DNA of 64,000 nucleotides from Glaciecola sp. HTCC2999 (GTDB lineage Bacteria; Pseudomonadota; Gammaproteobacteria; Enterobacterales; Alteromonadaceae): NCBI RefSeq assembly GCF_000155775.1, contig NZ_DS989812.1, positions 406,455 to 470,454 of the forward strand, read 5' to 3'. Shown piece by piece: positions 36,403 to 44,889 of this stretch (position 1 is its first letter; each line of letters starts with the position of its first letter). The notes under the pieces were generated by a model. It saw only the letters and a program-made list of their open reading frames with translations, ran no database searches and was not told where the DNA came from. The position numbers and the translations under genes were made by a program.

Positions 36403-36816
36403 ATGGAATCTTTAAAAGTCGTTGATTATATAAATAAACATCCAGTAAGGTTCAAACCCAATATGCCAGTTGCTGAAGCAGTTGAATTATTACTAGCCAG
36501 TAAACAATCAGGTGGGCCTGTAATTGATGATAAAGGTAAGTTAATTGGTTTTTTATCAGAGCAGGATTGCTTGATGCAAATGCTTGAATCGACATATTAT
36601 CGTCAACAAGTGGCGACCGTGTATGAAATTATGTCTCACGAAGTGCATCCAGTGAATCCGAATGACTCTATTTTAGAGCTTACTCAGCGTTTCATTAAAG
36701 AGCGTTATAAGCTTTACCCTGTGATTAATGACAACGGGGAATTATTAGGTACCATTAATAGGTCTAATATCTTGTATGCCATCGATATACATTTAAAAGA
36801 TGGATTTAAACAATAA
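36403..36816 (+). CDS. CBS-domain protein
   Basis: A 137-aa protein that consists of two CBS motifs: VDYINKHPVRFKPNMPVAEAVELLLASKQSGGPVIDDKGKLIGFLSEQDCL and the second from YEIMSHEVHPVNPND to GTINRSNIL. CBS pairs bind adenosyl ligands. There is no attached enzyme or channel, so the target is unknown. The start at 36403 has GGAG eight bases upstream; an upstream ATG at 36349 lacks one. It converges with fur. Confidence 0.85.
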   Translation: MESLKVVDYINKHPVRFKPNMPVAEAVELLLASKQSGGPVIDDKGKLIGFLSEQDCLMQMLESTYYRQQVATVYEIMSHEVHPVNPNDSILELTQRFIKERYKLYPVINDNGELLGTINRSNILYAIDIHLKDGFKQ

Positions 36817-36850
36817 CAACATTGAATACATAATAAAGATTAGTTAACTA

Positions 36851-37273
36851 CTAATCTTCATCACAATTTGGGTCGTTACACTCACCGTACATATATAATG
36901 AATGGTGGGTGAGTTTCATGTTATTTTGTTCTGCAACTTCTTCTTGGCGTCGTTCAATAATAGGATCTTCAAATTCCACGACTTTACCACAACGTAAGCA
37001 CACTAAATGATCATGATGTTCTTTGTGGCTAATTTCAAAGACCGATTTACCGCCTTCAAAATGATGACGAATTAAAATACCAGCATCATCAAATTGGTTT
37101 AATACACGATAAACCGTTGCTAAACCAATATCTTCATCATGGTCTAGGAGAATTTTATATACATCTTCAGCGCTGATATGCTGATTATTGGGTTGTTGTA
37201 AAATCTCTAGGATTTTTAAACGTGGTAAGGTGACTTTTAAGCCCGCTTTTTTTAATTCTTTGTTCTGGTCCAT
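36851..37273 (-). CDS. fur: ferric uptake regulator
   Basis: An iron-responsive repressor. The DNA-binding helix ATVYRVLNQFDDAGILIRHHFEGGKSVFE and the metal segment HHDHLVCLRCGKVVEF are standard, and a second Cys pair CNDPNC lies near the C-terminus. The 140-aa length is normal. fldA lies 156 bp upstream on the same strand, the order seen in E. coli. No convincing Fur box was seen in the gap. Confidence 0.96.
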   Translation of the reverse strand: MDQNKELKKAGLKVTLPRLKILEILQQPNNQHISAEDVYKILLDHDEDIGLATVYRVLNQFDDAGILIRHHFEGGKSVFEISHKEHHDHLVCLRCGKVVEFEDPIIERRQEEVAEQNNMKLTHHSLYMYGECNDPNCDED

Positions 37274-37429
37274 AATTATTCTTATTCATCCGCGGTGTCA
37301 AAAGATGAGTACAGTATAATATGGGACTGATAAAGAATCAGCCCCTTTTATCAAATACTTTACAAAAGGGGAGTAATACCACTTGGAAGTGATGTGTAAA
37401 GTAATAAAAGCTAAGTGCTATAATTATGT

Positions 37430-37954
37430 TTATGAAAGTTCCGCTAAACACATTTCTTCTTGGATTTGACTACACCAAGCATTGACTCGTGCTTCGGTTA
37501 ACTCTGGCTGGCGGTCTTCATCAATACCTAATCCCACAAAATGTTCATCATCAGCCATTCCTTTAGAGGCTTCAAAGTCATATCCTTCAGTAGACCATTT
37601 ACCAATCAAAATTGCTCCGCGAGCTTCGACAATATCTCTAACCATACCCATAGCATCGAGGAAATATTCGGCATAATCTTCTTGATCACCACAGCCAAAG
37701 ATAGCGACCAATTTATCATTAAAATCTATTTCTTCTAACTCTGGGAAAAAGTCATCCCAATCGCATTGAGCTTCGCCATAGTACCAAGTCGGTATACCAA
37801 ACATTAGTAAATCAAATTCAGCAATTTCTTCTTTAGTGCTTTTTGCGATGTCATGGACATCGATTAATGTTTTACCTAGTTGTTTTTGGATCATTTTCGC
37901 GATGTGTTCAGTGTTACCTGTATCGCTACCAAAAAATAAACCCACACTTGCCAT
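37430..37954 (-). CDS. fldA: flavodoxin I
   Basis: An FMN electron carrier that replaces ferredoxin in several reductive reactions. The phosphate-binding loop is GLFFGSDTGNTEHIA, with tryptophan and tyrosine FMN contacts in GIPTWYYGEAQCDW and FGCGDQEDYAEYFLDAMG. It is a long-chain flavodoxin of 174 aa. It follows the DUF2788 gene by 17 bases and precedes fur. Confidence 0.96.
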   Translation of the reverse strand: MASVGLFFGSDTGNTEHIAKMIQKQLGKTLIDVHDIAKSTKEEIAEFDLLMFGIPTWYYGEAQCDWDDFFPELEEIDFNDKLVAIFGCGDQEDYAEYFLDAMGMVRDIVEARGAILIGKWSTEGYDFEASKGMADDEHFVGLGIDEDRQPELTEARVNAWCSQIQEEMCLAELS

Positions 37955-37971
37955 TTCAATACCTCAATAAA

Positions 37972-38193
37972 TTAATTTATGCCGTTAGACTGCCAGAAAA
38001 TTTGGATAATACCTTTAGCTACAAACCCCATAGCCCCTAAAAGTAATACACCATACGCAACAAACCTACCATAGCGTGGTACATCATTTTTACTTAATAC
38101 ATCGTGTATAGCATATCCCATTAACACAAATAGTATAAACAAGCCTAGATTAAGTGCTATAGATTCGATGAGTTCGTAATGTTCTGTCAGCAT
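37972..38193 (-). CDS. DUF2788 membrane protein
   Basis: A 73-aa protein with two membrane segments: ALNLGLFILFVLMGYAIHDV and FVAYGVLLLGAMGFVAKGIIQIF. The pattern fits the DUF2788 family, which is found beside fldA in Shewanella-type genomes. The function is unknown. It is probably in one operon with fldA. Confidence 0.8.
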   Translation of the reverse strand: MLTEHYELIESIALNLGLFILFVLMGYAIHDVLSKNDVPRYGRFVAYGVLLLGAMGFVAKGIIQIFWQSNGIN

Positions 38194-38299
38194 GACTATT
38201 TAATATCTGTAAATTCTTTCAGCATTATACCATAGCCATCAACGAGTTCGCATCCGTTGTATTTGAGAAGTGTAAAGTTGTTTGTCCTATGTCAAACTA

Positions 38300-39079
38300 T
38301 TACATAGATGAATTTACAAAATTTTCTACAATACGATTAAACACCAGTGGTTTTTGTGCATGTAACCAATGACCAGTACCATTAATTATCTTTGATGTAG
38401 CGTGAGGAAATAAACTGAGTATCGTGGACTGATATTCCATCACTATATAGTCAGAATCTTGTCCTTTAATAAATAACGTAGGGCCATAGTATTGAGTTGA
38501 CAGTTCTGGCCAAGCGATTAATTTATCATAGTCTCGTGCCAGTAAACGGTGGTTAAAGCGCCAACTCCAATTACCTTGTTCGTTTTTATATAAACTTTTC
38601 AATAAAAATTGTTGTGTTCCCTCATCGTCCAATAATGAATTAAATTGCTGTTTTATGTCATTTCTATTTTGAACCTGGGTCAAATCAACTTTTTCAAGTG
38701 CATGCAAAACTGCTTGATGGCGATGAGGGTAGTTAACAGGTGCAATATCAGCTACAGTCAACGATGCAACCATTTCTGGACGAGATAAAGCAATATACAT
38801 ACACATTTTACCACCCAGAGAATGCCCAATAAAATGGGCTTTTTCGATTTCATGATGAGCTAATGTGTCCATAATCATCTGACAATAATATGGGAAATCA
38901 AACTTCTCCGTTCGAGGAGACTGACCATGATCAGGTAAATCAAGCTGTATTATATTTAGTGTGGATGAAAGGGTTTTTGCTAAGAGATTAAGGTTATCGT
39001 GACTGCCAAATAACCCATGAATTAATACAGCCCAAGATGATGATTCATCATGAGCTGTAATTTTACTGTGACACAACAT
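38300..39079 (-). CDS. ybfF: alpha/beta-hydrolase, YbfF-type esterase
   Basis: A 259-aa esterase of the YbfF group. The oxyanion region VLIHGLFGSHDNL, nucleophile elbow GHSLGG and the final His in NGTGHWLHAQKP are visible, with an acid residue in KGQDSDYI. YbfF of E. coli hydrolyses short acyl and malonyl-CoA esters in vitro. Its ATG overlaps the stop of the H-NS-like gene (TAATG), so the two are coupled. ybfF lies near fldA-fur in E. coli as well. Confidence 0.9.
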   Translation of the reverse strand: MLCHSKITAHDESSSWAVLIHGLFGSHDNLNLLAKTLSSTLNIIQLDLPDHGQSPRTEKFDFPYYCQMIMDTLAHHEIEKAHFIGHSLGGKMCMYIALSRPEMVASLTVADIAPVNYPHRHQAVLHALEKVDLTQVQNRNDIKQQFNSLLDDEGTQQFLLKSLYKNEQGNWSWRFNHRLLARDYDKLIAWPELSTQYYGPTLFIKGQDSDYIVMEYQSTILSLFPHATSKIINGTGHWLHAQKPLVFNRIVENFVNSSM

Positions 39080-39483
39080 TAAACGCTAAAATCTTCTAAT
39101 TGTTTACCGGATGATAAGGCTTCACTAAACACTACCGGCATACGACCGATACCCGTCCAATCAGTTCTAACACCATCAACAGAAATACTATATTTGATTG
39201 GTCGTTTAGCGCCACGACGGCGTGACTTAGTGGATTTACTCGTTTCTAAGTTAGGGGCAAAATCAGAGATATCTAATCCAGCTGCTAACATTTGTTGTTT
39301 AATGGCCTCGATTTGTGCCGCTTTTTCTGCTTTTGATGCTTCTTCAGCAGCTTGTAACTCAACACGTTTTTCGACCACACTTGCTAGTTTTTCTTGTGCA
39401 TCTTTTAACTCTTCAAGAGACAATTCTTTAGTTGCCCCTTGTAACCGGCGTGTATGCAAAAGTATAGCAGTAAAATCACTCAT
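39079..39483 (-). CDS. H-NS-family nucleoid protein
   Basis: A 134-aa H-NS-like DNA-binding protein. The N-terminal oligomerisation helix region (ILLHTRRLQGATKELSLEELKDAQEKLASVVEKR) and a coiled coil lead to a basic linker KSTKSRRRGAKRP and a C-terminal domain with YSISVDGVRTDWTGIGRMPVVF and GKQLEDF. The start at 39483 has AAAGGA ahead of it; a longer frame would add an unrelated hydrophobic leader. The core loop reads IGR instead of the common QGR or RGR. It probably silences AT-rich DNA. Confidence 0.88.
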   Translation of the reverse strand: MSDFTAILLHTRRLQGATKELSLEELKDAQEKLASVVEKRVELQAAEEASKAEKAAQIEAIKQQMLAAGLDISDFAPNLETSKSTKSRRRGAKRPIKYSISVDGVRTDWTGIGRMPVVFSEALSSGKQLEDFSV

Positions 39484-39570
39484 GTAATTTCCTTTTAGAT
39501 TTAAAATTAAAATAAAACGTACTCTAACAAAACAAGTATAAGCAATATTCAAATTAAATTAAAATATATT

Positions 39571-41208
39571 TTACATGTTTGGATAATTGGGGCCTCCTGC
39601 GCCTTCTGGTACTATCCAATTAATATTTTGACTCGGTTCTTTAATATCGCATGTTTTACAGTGAATACAATTTTGAGAGTTAATATTAAATTTAGGATTA
39701 CCCGAACTATCTTCAATTATTTCATAAACACCAGCAGGACAATACCTTTGAGCGGGTTCGTTATAATTAACCAAATTAAATTTGAGGGGTAATTCGGGAT
39801 CATTAAGTCGCAAGTGACAGGGCTGATCTTCTTCATGATTAGTATTTGATAAAAACACAGAGCTTAATTTATCAAAGCTAATTTCATTATCATATTTTGG
39901 ATATTCTATTGGTTGTGATTCGCTAGCATTTTTCATCTGGGAATGGTCAGCATCGTTATCAAATAAATTAATTGGCAATTTGCCATTAAATATATTTTGA
40001 TCCAATGTATTAAATGCGCCTCCAACAATATTTCCCCATTTATGAATCGCAGGTCCAAAATTTCGTGATCTGTAGAGCTCATCATATAACCAAGAGGATT
40101 TAAATAGTGTCGTGAAATCAGTTAAATCACTAACTTCATTGTCTATATTATTAAAGATAACTTCGGCTGCTAACATGCCCGATTTCATGGCAGTATGATT
40201 ACCTTTAATTTTAGCAAAATTTAACGTACCGGCTTCACACCCCACCAATACCGCGCCTGGCATTGTCATTTTGGGCATGGAATGATATCCACCTTTGGCA
40301 ATGGCTCGAGCGCCATAGCTTACACGTGTGCCACCACTTAAATATTGTTTGATAGTAGGGTGGTGTTTAAGTTGTTGAAATTCATCAAAGGGGCTTAAGT
40401 GCGGGTTGGTATAGTTTAAGTCGACAATTAGACCGAGTAACACTTGATTATTTTCCGCGTGGTATAAGTAACTTCCACCGGTGGCTTCATTTAAAGGCCA
40501 GCCAGCGGTATGTATAACCAGTCCAGGTTGATGCTTAGCTGGGTCAATATCCCAAATTTCTTTAAATCCGATTGCATAATGTTGTGGTGTTGAATCTTTA
40601 TCTAACTCAAAGCGTTCAATGAGCGTTTTGCCTAGATGACCACGACACCCTTCAGCGAAGATAGTGTATTTAGCTCGTAATTCCATACCGGGCATGAAAC
40701 TGTCTTTATGTGTGCCATCTTCAGCAACTCCCATATCACCGGTGATGACCCCTTTGACACATCCTTCTTCAATAATGGTTTCTGCTGCAGCAAAACCTGG
40801 GAAAATTTCAACGCCTAATTGTTCTGCTTGGGTTGCTAGCCATCTTGTGACATTCGCCATGGACACAATGTAATTACCCTCATTATGCATGGTTTTAGGC
40901 GTCATAATATTAGGTAGTTTTATTCCTTTATCATGACTGGTTAAGTAGTAAATTTCATCTTTTGTTACAGGTGTATTAATTGGCGCGTCTAGCTCCTTCC
41001 AGTTAGGTAATAATTCATCTAATGCTTTAGTTTCTAATACTGCTCCGGATAAAATATGAGCGCCGACTTCAGAACCTTTTTCTACAACACAGACCATGAG
41101 TTCTTTATTTTGAGCTTGAGCTAGTTGCATTAATTTTATGGCTGAAGATAGACCTGATGGGCCTGCGCCGACGATAACAACATCAAATTCCATGGATTCT
41201 CGTTCCAC
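39571..41208 (-). CDS. electron transfer flavoprotein-ubiquinone oxidoreductase
   Basis: A peripheral membrane flavoprotein that moves electrons from ETF to ubiquinone. The FAD-binding start FDVVIVGAGPSGLSSAIKL, the GAHILSGAV segment and the C-terminal 4Fe-4S cluster cysteines in CPAGVYEI and CIHCKTCDIKEP are all present. 545 aa is normal. A GTG start at 41208 is preferred because AGAGG lies about six bases upstream; an ATG at 41193 is the alternative. It is divergent from etfBA. Confidence 0.95.
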   Translation of the reverse strand: MERESMEFDVVIVGAGPSGLSSAIKLMQLAQAQNKELMVCVVEKGSEVGAHILSGAVLETKALDELLPNWKELDAPINTPVTKDEIYYLTSHDKGIKLPNIMTPKTMHNEGNYIVSMANVTRWLATQAEQLGVEIFPGFAAAETIIEEGCVKGVITGDMGVAEDGTHKDSFMPGMELRAKYTIFAEGCRGHLGKTLIERFELDKDSTPQHYAIGFKEIWDIDPAKHQPGLVIHTAGWPLNEATGGSYLYHAENNQVLLGLIVDLNYTNPHLSPFDEFQQLKHHPTIKQYLSGGTRVSYGARAIAKGGYHSMPKMTMPGAVLVGCEAGTLNFAKIKGNHTAMKSGMLAAEVIFNNIDNEVSDLTDFTTLFKSSWLYDELYRSRNFGPAIHKWGNIVGGAFNTLDQNIFNGKLPINLFDNDADHSQMKNASESQPIEYPKYDNEISFDKLSSVFLSNTNHEEDQPCHLRLNDPELPLKFNLVNYNEPAQRYCPAGVYEIIEDSSGNPKFNINSQNCIHCKTCDIKEPSQNINWIVPEGAGGPNYPNM

Positions 41209-41328
41209 TTTTCACCTCTTTTTATTATGAGTGATACACAGATATAAAAAATACAAATAATCTGTGGGGTAATTACAGTGTAAATTATAGTGACTTATCT
41301 AACTGAAGTTGTCACGTATGTTAACTTC

Positions 41329-41348
41329 TTAATGTAATATTACATTAA
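41329..41348. promoter_or_regulatory. perfect 20-bp palindrome upstream of etfB
   Basis: TTAATGTAATATTACATTAA is identical on both strands. It lies 34 bp before the etfB ATG and about 120 bp before the divergent ETF-QO gene. It is a strong candidate operator for a dimeric regulator. The regulator is not identified. Confidence 0.65.
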
Positions 41349-41382
41349 CATTATATTTGCATCCAATACACATGAGGTGGTT

Positions 41383-42135
41383 ATGAAAATATTAGTGCCT
41401 GTAAAACGGGCCATCGATTACAACGTTAAAGTAAAAGTTAAAGCGGATGAATCAAACGTTGATTTAGCCAATGTAAAAATGTCAATTAACCCATTTTGTG
41501 AAATTGCAGTGGAAGAGGCTGTACGTTTAAAAGAAGCAGGAAGTGCAACAGAAATAGTGGTGGTATCCATCGGCACGGTTGCTTGTGTTGAACAGGTCAG
41601 AACCGCTCTCGCGCTAGGTGCTGATCGCGGTATACATATTAACACTGATGCGGATTTAGATTCGTTACAAATCGCAAAATTACTCAAAACCGTCGTTGAC
41701 GAAGAAACACCTGACTTAGTTATTTTAGGAAAGCAGGCAATTGATTCTGATAATAATCAAACCGGTCAGATGCTTGCAGCATTATCAGGTATGGGGCAGG
41801 GCACGTTTGCATCTGAAGTAGCCGTTGCTGATGGTAAAATCGCAGTTACTCGAGAAATTGATGGCGGTTTACAAACGGTATCATTATCGTTGCCTGCAGT
41901 TGTGACAACAGATTTACGCTTAAATGAACCACGCTATGCTTCATTACCTAATATTATGAAAGCGAAGCGTAAGCCCGTTGCGACAATTGAAGCTGACAGC
42001 CTTGGCGTCAATTTGAAGTCTAACGTTTCTTTACTAAAAGTAACGGCTCCATCACAACGTAATGGTGGTATTAAAGTGGCTGACGTAGCCGAATTAGTTG
42101 AAAAATTAAAAACAGAAGCAAAGGTGATCTCATGA
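41383..42135 (+). CDS. etfB: electron transfer flavoprotein beta subunit
   Basis: The beta subunit of ETF, which takes electrons from acyl-CoA dehydrogenases. [20 protein letters not shown] at the start, [17 protein letters not shown] and the ETF-beta signature [25 protein letters not shown] are present. The ATG at 41383 has GAGG five bases upstream; a GTG lies six bases earlier. The 250-aa protein overlaps etfA by four bases. Confidence 0.96.
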   Translation: MKILVPVKRAIDYNVKVKVKADESNVDLANVKMSINPFCEIAVEEAVRLKEAGSATEIVVVSIGTVACVEQVRTALALGADRGIHINTDADLDSLQIAKLLKTVVDEETPDLVILGKQAIDSDNNQTGQMLAALSGMGQGTFASEVAVADGKIAVTREIDGGLQTVSLSLPAVVTTDLRLNEPRYASLPNIMKAKRKPVATIEADSLGVNLKSNVSLLKVTAPSQRNGGIKVADVAELVEKLKTEAKVIS

Positions 42136-43061
42136 GTGTTTTAGTTTATGCAGAACATGATAATCAAGAGTTAAAAGCCGAAACCGCAAAATTAGTATTT
42201 GCAGCATGCCAACTGGGTGATGCAGTCGATATATTAGTGGCAGGTAGTGGGTGTAACGAAGTGGCCTCTCAGGCTGCGAAAATTGCTGGCGTGAAACGTG
42301 TGTTAATTGCTGATGCTGAGTGTTACGCGCAACAATTAGCTGAAAATGTATGCCAATTAGTGGTCGCTTTAGCAGATAACTACACACATATAATTGCGGC
42401 AGCCACGACTACCGGTAAAAACTTCATGCCACGTGTGGCAGCATTAAAAGACGTCGCACAAATTTCAGATATTATAGCAGTCGAATCACCTGATACCTAT
42501 GTTCGACCAATTTATGCTGGTAATGCTATTGCCACTGTGCAAAGTAGTGACTCTTTAAAAGTGATTACTGTCCGTGCTTCATCCTTCGATGCTGCTGAAC
42601 TGACAAATGATGCACCTATTGAAGTCTTAACCAATTCACATGACGCAGGATTATCGAGCTTTGTTAGTGCAGAGTTAACCGAATCAGAGCGTCCAGAATT
42701 AACGGCTGCAGATGTTATTATTTCTGGCGGGCGAGGTATGCAAAACGGGGATAACTTTGCATTATTAAATGGTATTGCTGATAAACTAGGTGCTGCTATT
42801 GGTGCATCACGAGCCGCAGTTGATGCTGGTTTTGTGCCAAATGACATGCAGGTTGGACAAACAGGTAAAATCGTTGCGCCACAATTATATATAGCAGTTG
42901 GGATCAGTGGTGCAATCCAGCATTTAGCAGGAATGAAAGATTCAAGAGTGATTGTTGCGATAAATAAAGACGAAGAAGCACCTATTTTCCAGGTGGCAGA
43001 TTATGGTCTTGTAGGAGATTTATTTGAGATATTGCCTGAACTTGAAGCCGCTTTAGGGTAG
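42132..43061 (+). CDS. etfA: electron transfer flavoprotein alpha subunit
   Basis: The alpha subunit of ETF, which holds most of the FAD site. The signature [46 protein letters not shown] is intact, with GGRGM before it. It is 309 aa. ATGA coupling with etfB. The acyl-CoA dehydrogenase at 50685 and other dehydrogenases should reduce it. Confidence 0.96.
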   Translation: MSVLVYAEHDNQELKAETAKLVFAACQLGDAVDILVAGSGCNEVASQAAKIAGVKRVLIADAECYAQQLAENVCQLVVALADNYTHIIAAATTTGKNFMPRVAALKDVAQISDIIAVESPDTYVRPIYAGNAIATVQSSDSLKVITVRASSFDAAELTNDAPIEVLTNSHDAGLSSFVSAELTESERPELTAADVIISGGRGMQNGDNFALLNGIADKLGAAIGASRAAVDAGFVPNDMQVGQTGKIVAPQLYIAVGISGAIQHLAGMKDSRVIVAINKDEEAPIFQVADYGLVGDLFEILPELEAALG

Positions 43062-43083
43062 TTTGCCAAGTACATCATAAAAT

Positions 43084-43118
43084 AAACCCCTAATAGCTTA
43101 GTGCTGTTAGGGGTTTTA
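43084..43118 (+). terminator. terminator after etfA
   Basis: A 10-bp perfect stem AAACCCCTAA / TTAGGGGTTT with a 13-base loop and short T-tail. Confidence 0.8.
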
Positions 43119-43151
43119 TGTATGTAATAATCTATGGCTGAACGCTGTGTT

Positions 43152-43460
43152 CTACACTGCTACAACTGAGTTTTCATCAAACGTAAGTTCGTTTGGTGTA
43201 TACTCATCGGCCTGCCAATCATTTTCCCAAGTCGTGTCATTAATCAAATAACGAAAAGCGTATTTATTATTAGCCGGTAAGTTAATTGTTTGGGTAAAAT
43301 CACCTGACTTTAAACGTCGCATTGGCGATACATCTGTTGCCCAATCATTAAACTCTCCAATTAATTTCACTTGCTCTGCATTGCCTGCTTGCTCTGCAGT
43401 AATTTTGAAGGTGACTTTACATTCTGGTTTTGATTTTAAATAAGTTTTCTTGAAAGGCAT
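43152..43460 (-). CDS. stand-alone CBM48/isoamylase early-set domain protein
   Basis: A 102-aa protein with the glycogen-binding early-set fold: KVTFKITAEQAGNAEQVKLIGEFNDW, then YAFRYLINDTTWENDW. This domain normally sits on glycogen branching or debranching enzymes or AMPK beta. Here it stands alone, with no catalytic part and no glycogen genes nearby. It may bind polysaccharide or a partner enzyme. No signal peptide. Confidence 0.85.
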   Translation of the reverse strand: MPFKKTYLKSKPECKVTFKITAEQAGNAEQVKLIGEFNDWATDVSPMRRLKSGDFTQTINLPANNKYAFRYLINDTTWENDWQADEYTPNELTFDENSVVAV

Positions 43461-43707
43461 AATTGTTTTCCATCCTTGTAATTAATGTGTGTAACTTTAA
43501 TACATAAATCGTGCATTTATTGCTCAATAATACCCTATCCACGGATGATAACAAGTTTTTTTGTAATAAAATTACATAGATGTGTAGGCTGAAACATTTG
43601 CTAACAATCCAGTAATGCTAACTGATATATAAGACTTACATCGTTTCACTAAAGCGCATAAAATCGAAATTATTATGTTTTATAACCAAAATAAAGAGTT
43701 TATCTAT

Positions 43708-44889
43708 ATGAAAGCTTTACGCTCAGCGGGTATCCCATTAATTATTGTAATTGTTGCTATTGTCGTAGCGGTTGTATTGACGTTAAACAAACCTAAACCT
43801 GAGAAAAAGGAACTAGTAGAAAAAACGTTCTTAGTCGAAGTGCAACCAGTTAGTATCTCTGATGTCACTTATACGGTTACAACGCAAGGTAACGTGATGG
43901 CAAAAGTGGAAAGCGCACTATCTGCTCAGGTAAGTGGGCGTATTGAAGCGGTATCCGATATTTTTGTGAATGGTGGGATGTTCAAAAAAGGGGATGAGCT
44001 TGTTCGTTTGGAAAATGCAGACAAAATTACCGATGTCAAACTAGCGCAAGCTGAAGTATCACGAGCTCAAGCATCTTACGAAGAAGAACTTGCTAGAGGC
44101 AAAGTGGCGGAAAAAGAGTGGCGTTCGATAAACAGCACAGTGGCACCTGAACTTGGCTTACGTAAACCTCAATTAGCGCGAGAAAAAGCGTCTTTACAAG
44201 CAGCTAAAGCTAACTTGGAGCGTGCTGAGCGAAATCTTGATCGCACCGTCATTCGTGCTCCTTATGATGGTATTGTCCAACAAAAAAATGTGGATATTGG
44301 TCAGTTTGTCAATATGGGAACAGTCCTTGCCAACATTGCCGCGACGGATAAAGCGGAAGTGAGATTACCTTTGACTGATGCTGATTTGGCTTATCTTAAT
44401 CTTGATGCTAGTAAAGCTGGCAATGTATTACTTACTGGTCGTGTAGGTGGTAGAACAGAACAATGGTTAGCGAAATTAACTCGCGATGAGGGAGTTATAA
44501 ATATGCAAAGTCGAGTGATTTATGCCATCGCTGAAGTATCGGATCCCTATCAACGTGATCCTGCCACACAACATAAAACATTACGTTTCGGCAGTTTTGT
44601 GAATGCAGAAATTACCGGTGCCTCAGCAGAAAACATCGTGGTATTACCTCGTAATTTGGTGCGACTTGACGGCACGGTTATTACCGTGACGGATGAACGT
44701 GAAATACTCATTAAAGATGTAGAAGTACAACGTGCGGATGATGAAAAAATTTACATAAGTGCCGGTTTACAAGCGGGCGATAACATTGCGGTAAGTGCAG
44801 TACCTAACGCATATGATGGTATGAAAGTTCGCTTACCAGGTGATGAACCACCGAAAACGATGACTTCCACGAAAGAGGAGAGTGAATAA
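43708..44889 (+). CDS. RND efflux periplasmic adaptor
   Basis: A membrane-fusion protein of an RND efflux system. An N-terminal signal anchor (GIPLIIVIVAIVVAVVLTL) is followed by the lipoyl half VSGRIEAVSDIFVNGGMFKKGDELVRL, a coiled-coil hairpin from DVKLAQAEVS to ANLERAERNLDR and the second lipoyl half TVIRAPYDGIVQQKNVDIGQFV. The start at 43708 (MKALRS) is preferred to 43675. Its stop overlaps the permease ATG (TAATG). Confidence 0.92.
   Translation: MKALRSAGIPLIIVIVAIVVAVVLTLNKPKPEKKELVEKTFLVEVQPVSISDVTYTVTTQGNVMAKVESALSAQVSGRIEAVSDIFVNGGMFKKGDELVRLENADKITDVKLAQAEVSRAQASYEEELARGKVAEKEWRSINSTVAPELGLRKPQLAREKASLQAAKANLERAERNLDRTVIRAPYDGIVQQKNVDIGQFVNMGTVLANIAATDKAEVRLPLTDADLAYLNLDASKAGNVLLTGRVGGRTEQWLAKLTRDEGVINMQSRVIYAIAEVSDPYQRDPATQHKTLRFGSFVNAEITGASAENIVVLPRNLVRLDGTVITVTDEREILIKDVEVQRADDEKIYISAGLQAGDNIAVSAVPNAYDGMKVRLPGDEPPKTMTSTKEESE

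Noticed and set aside
37274-37429. Fur box in the fldA-fur gap
   Set aside because: Only short symmetric bits (TGATAAAGAATCA); no match to the 19-bp consensus worth reporting.
39484-39552. Extended N-terminus of the H-NS-like protein
   Set aside because: Hydrophobic leader foreign to the family; AAAGGA supports the ATG at 39483.
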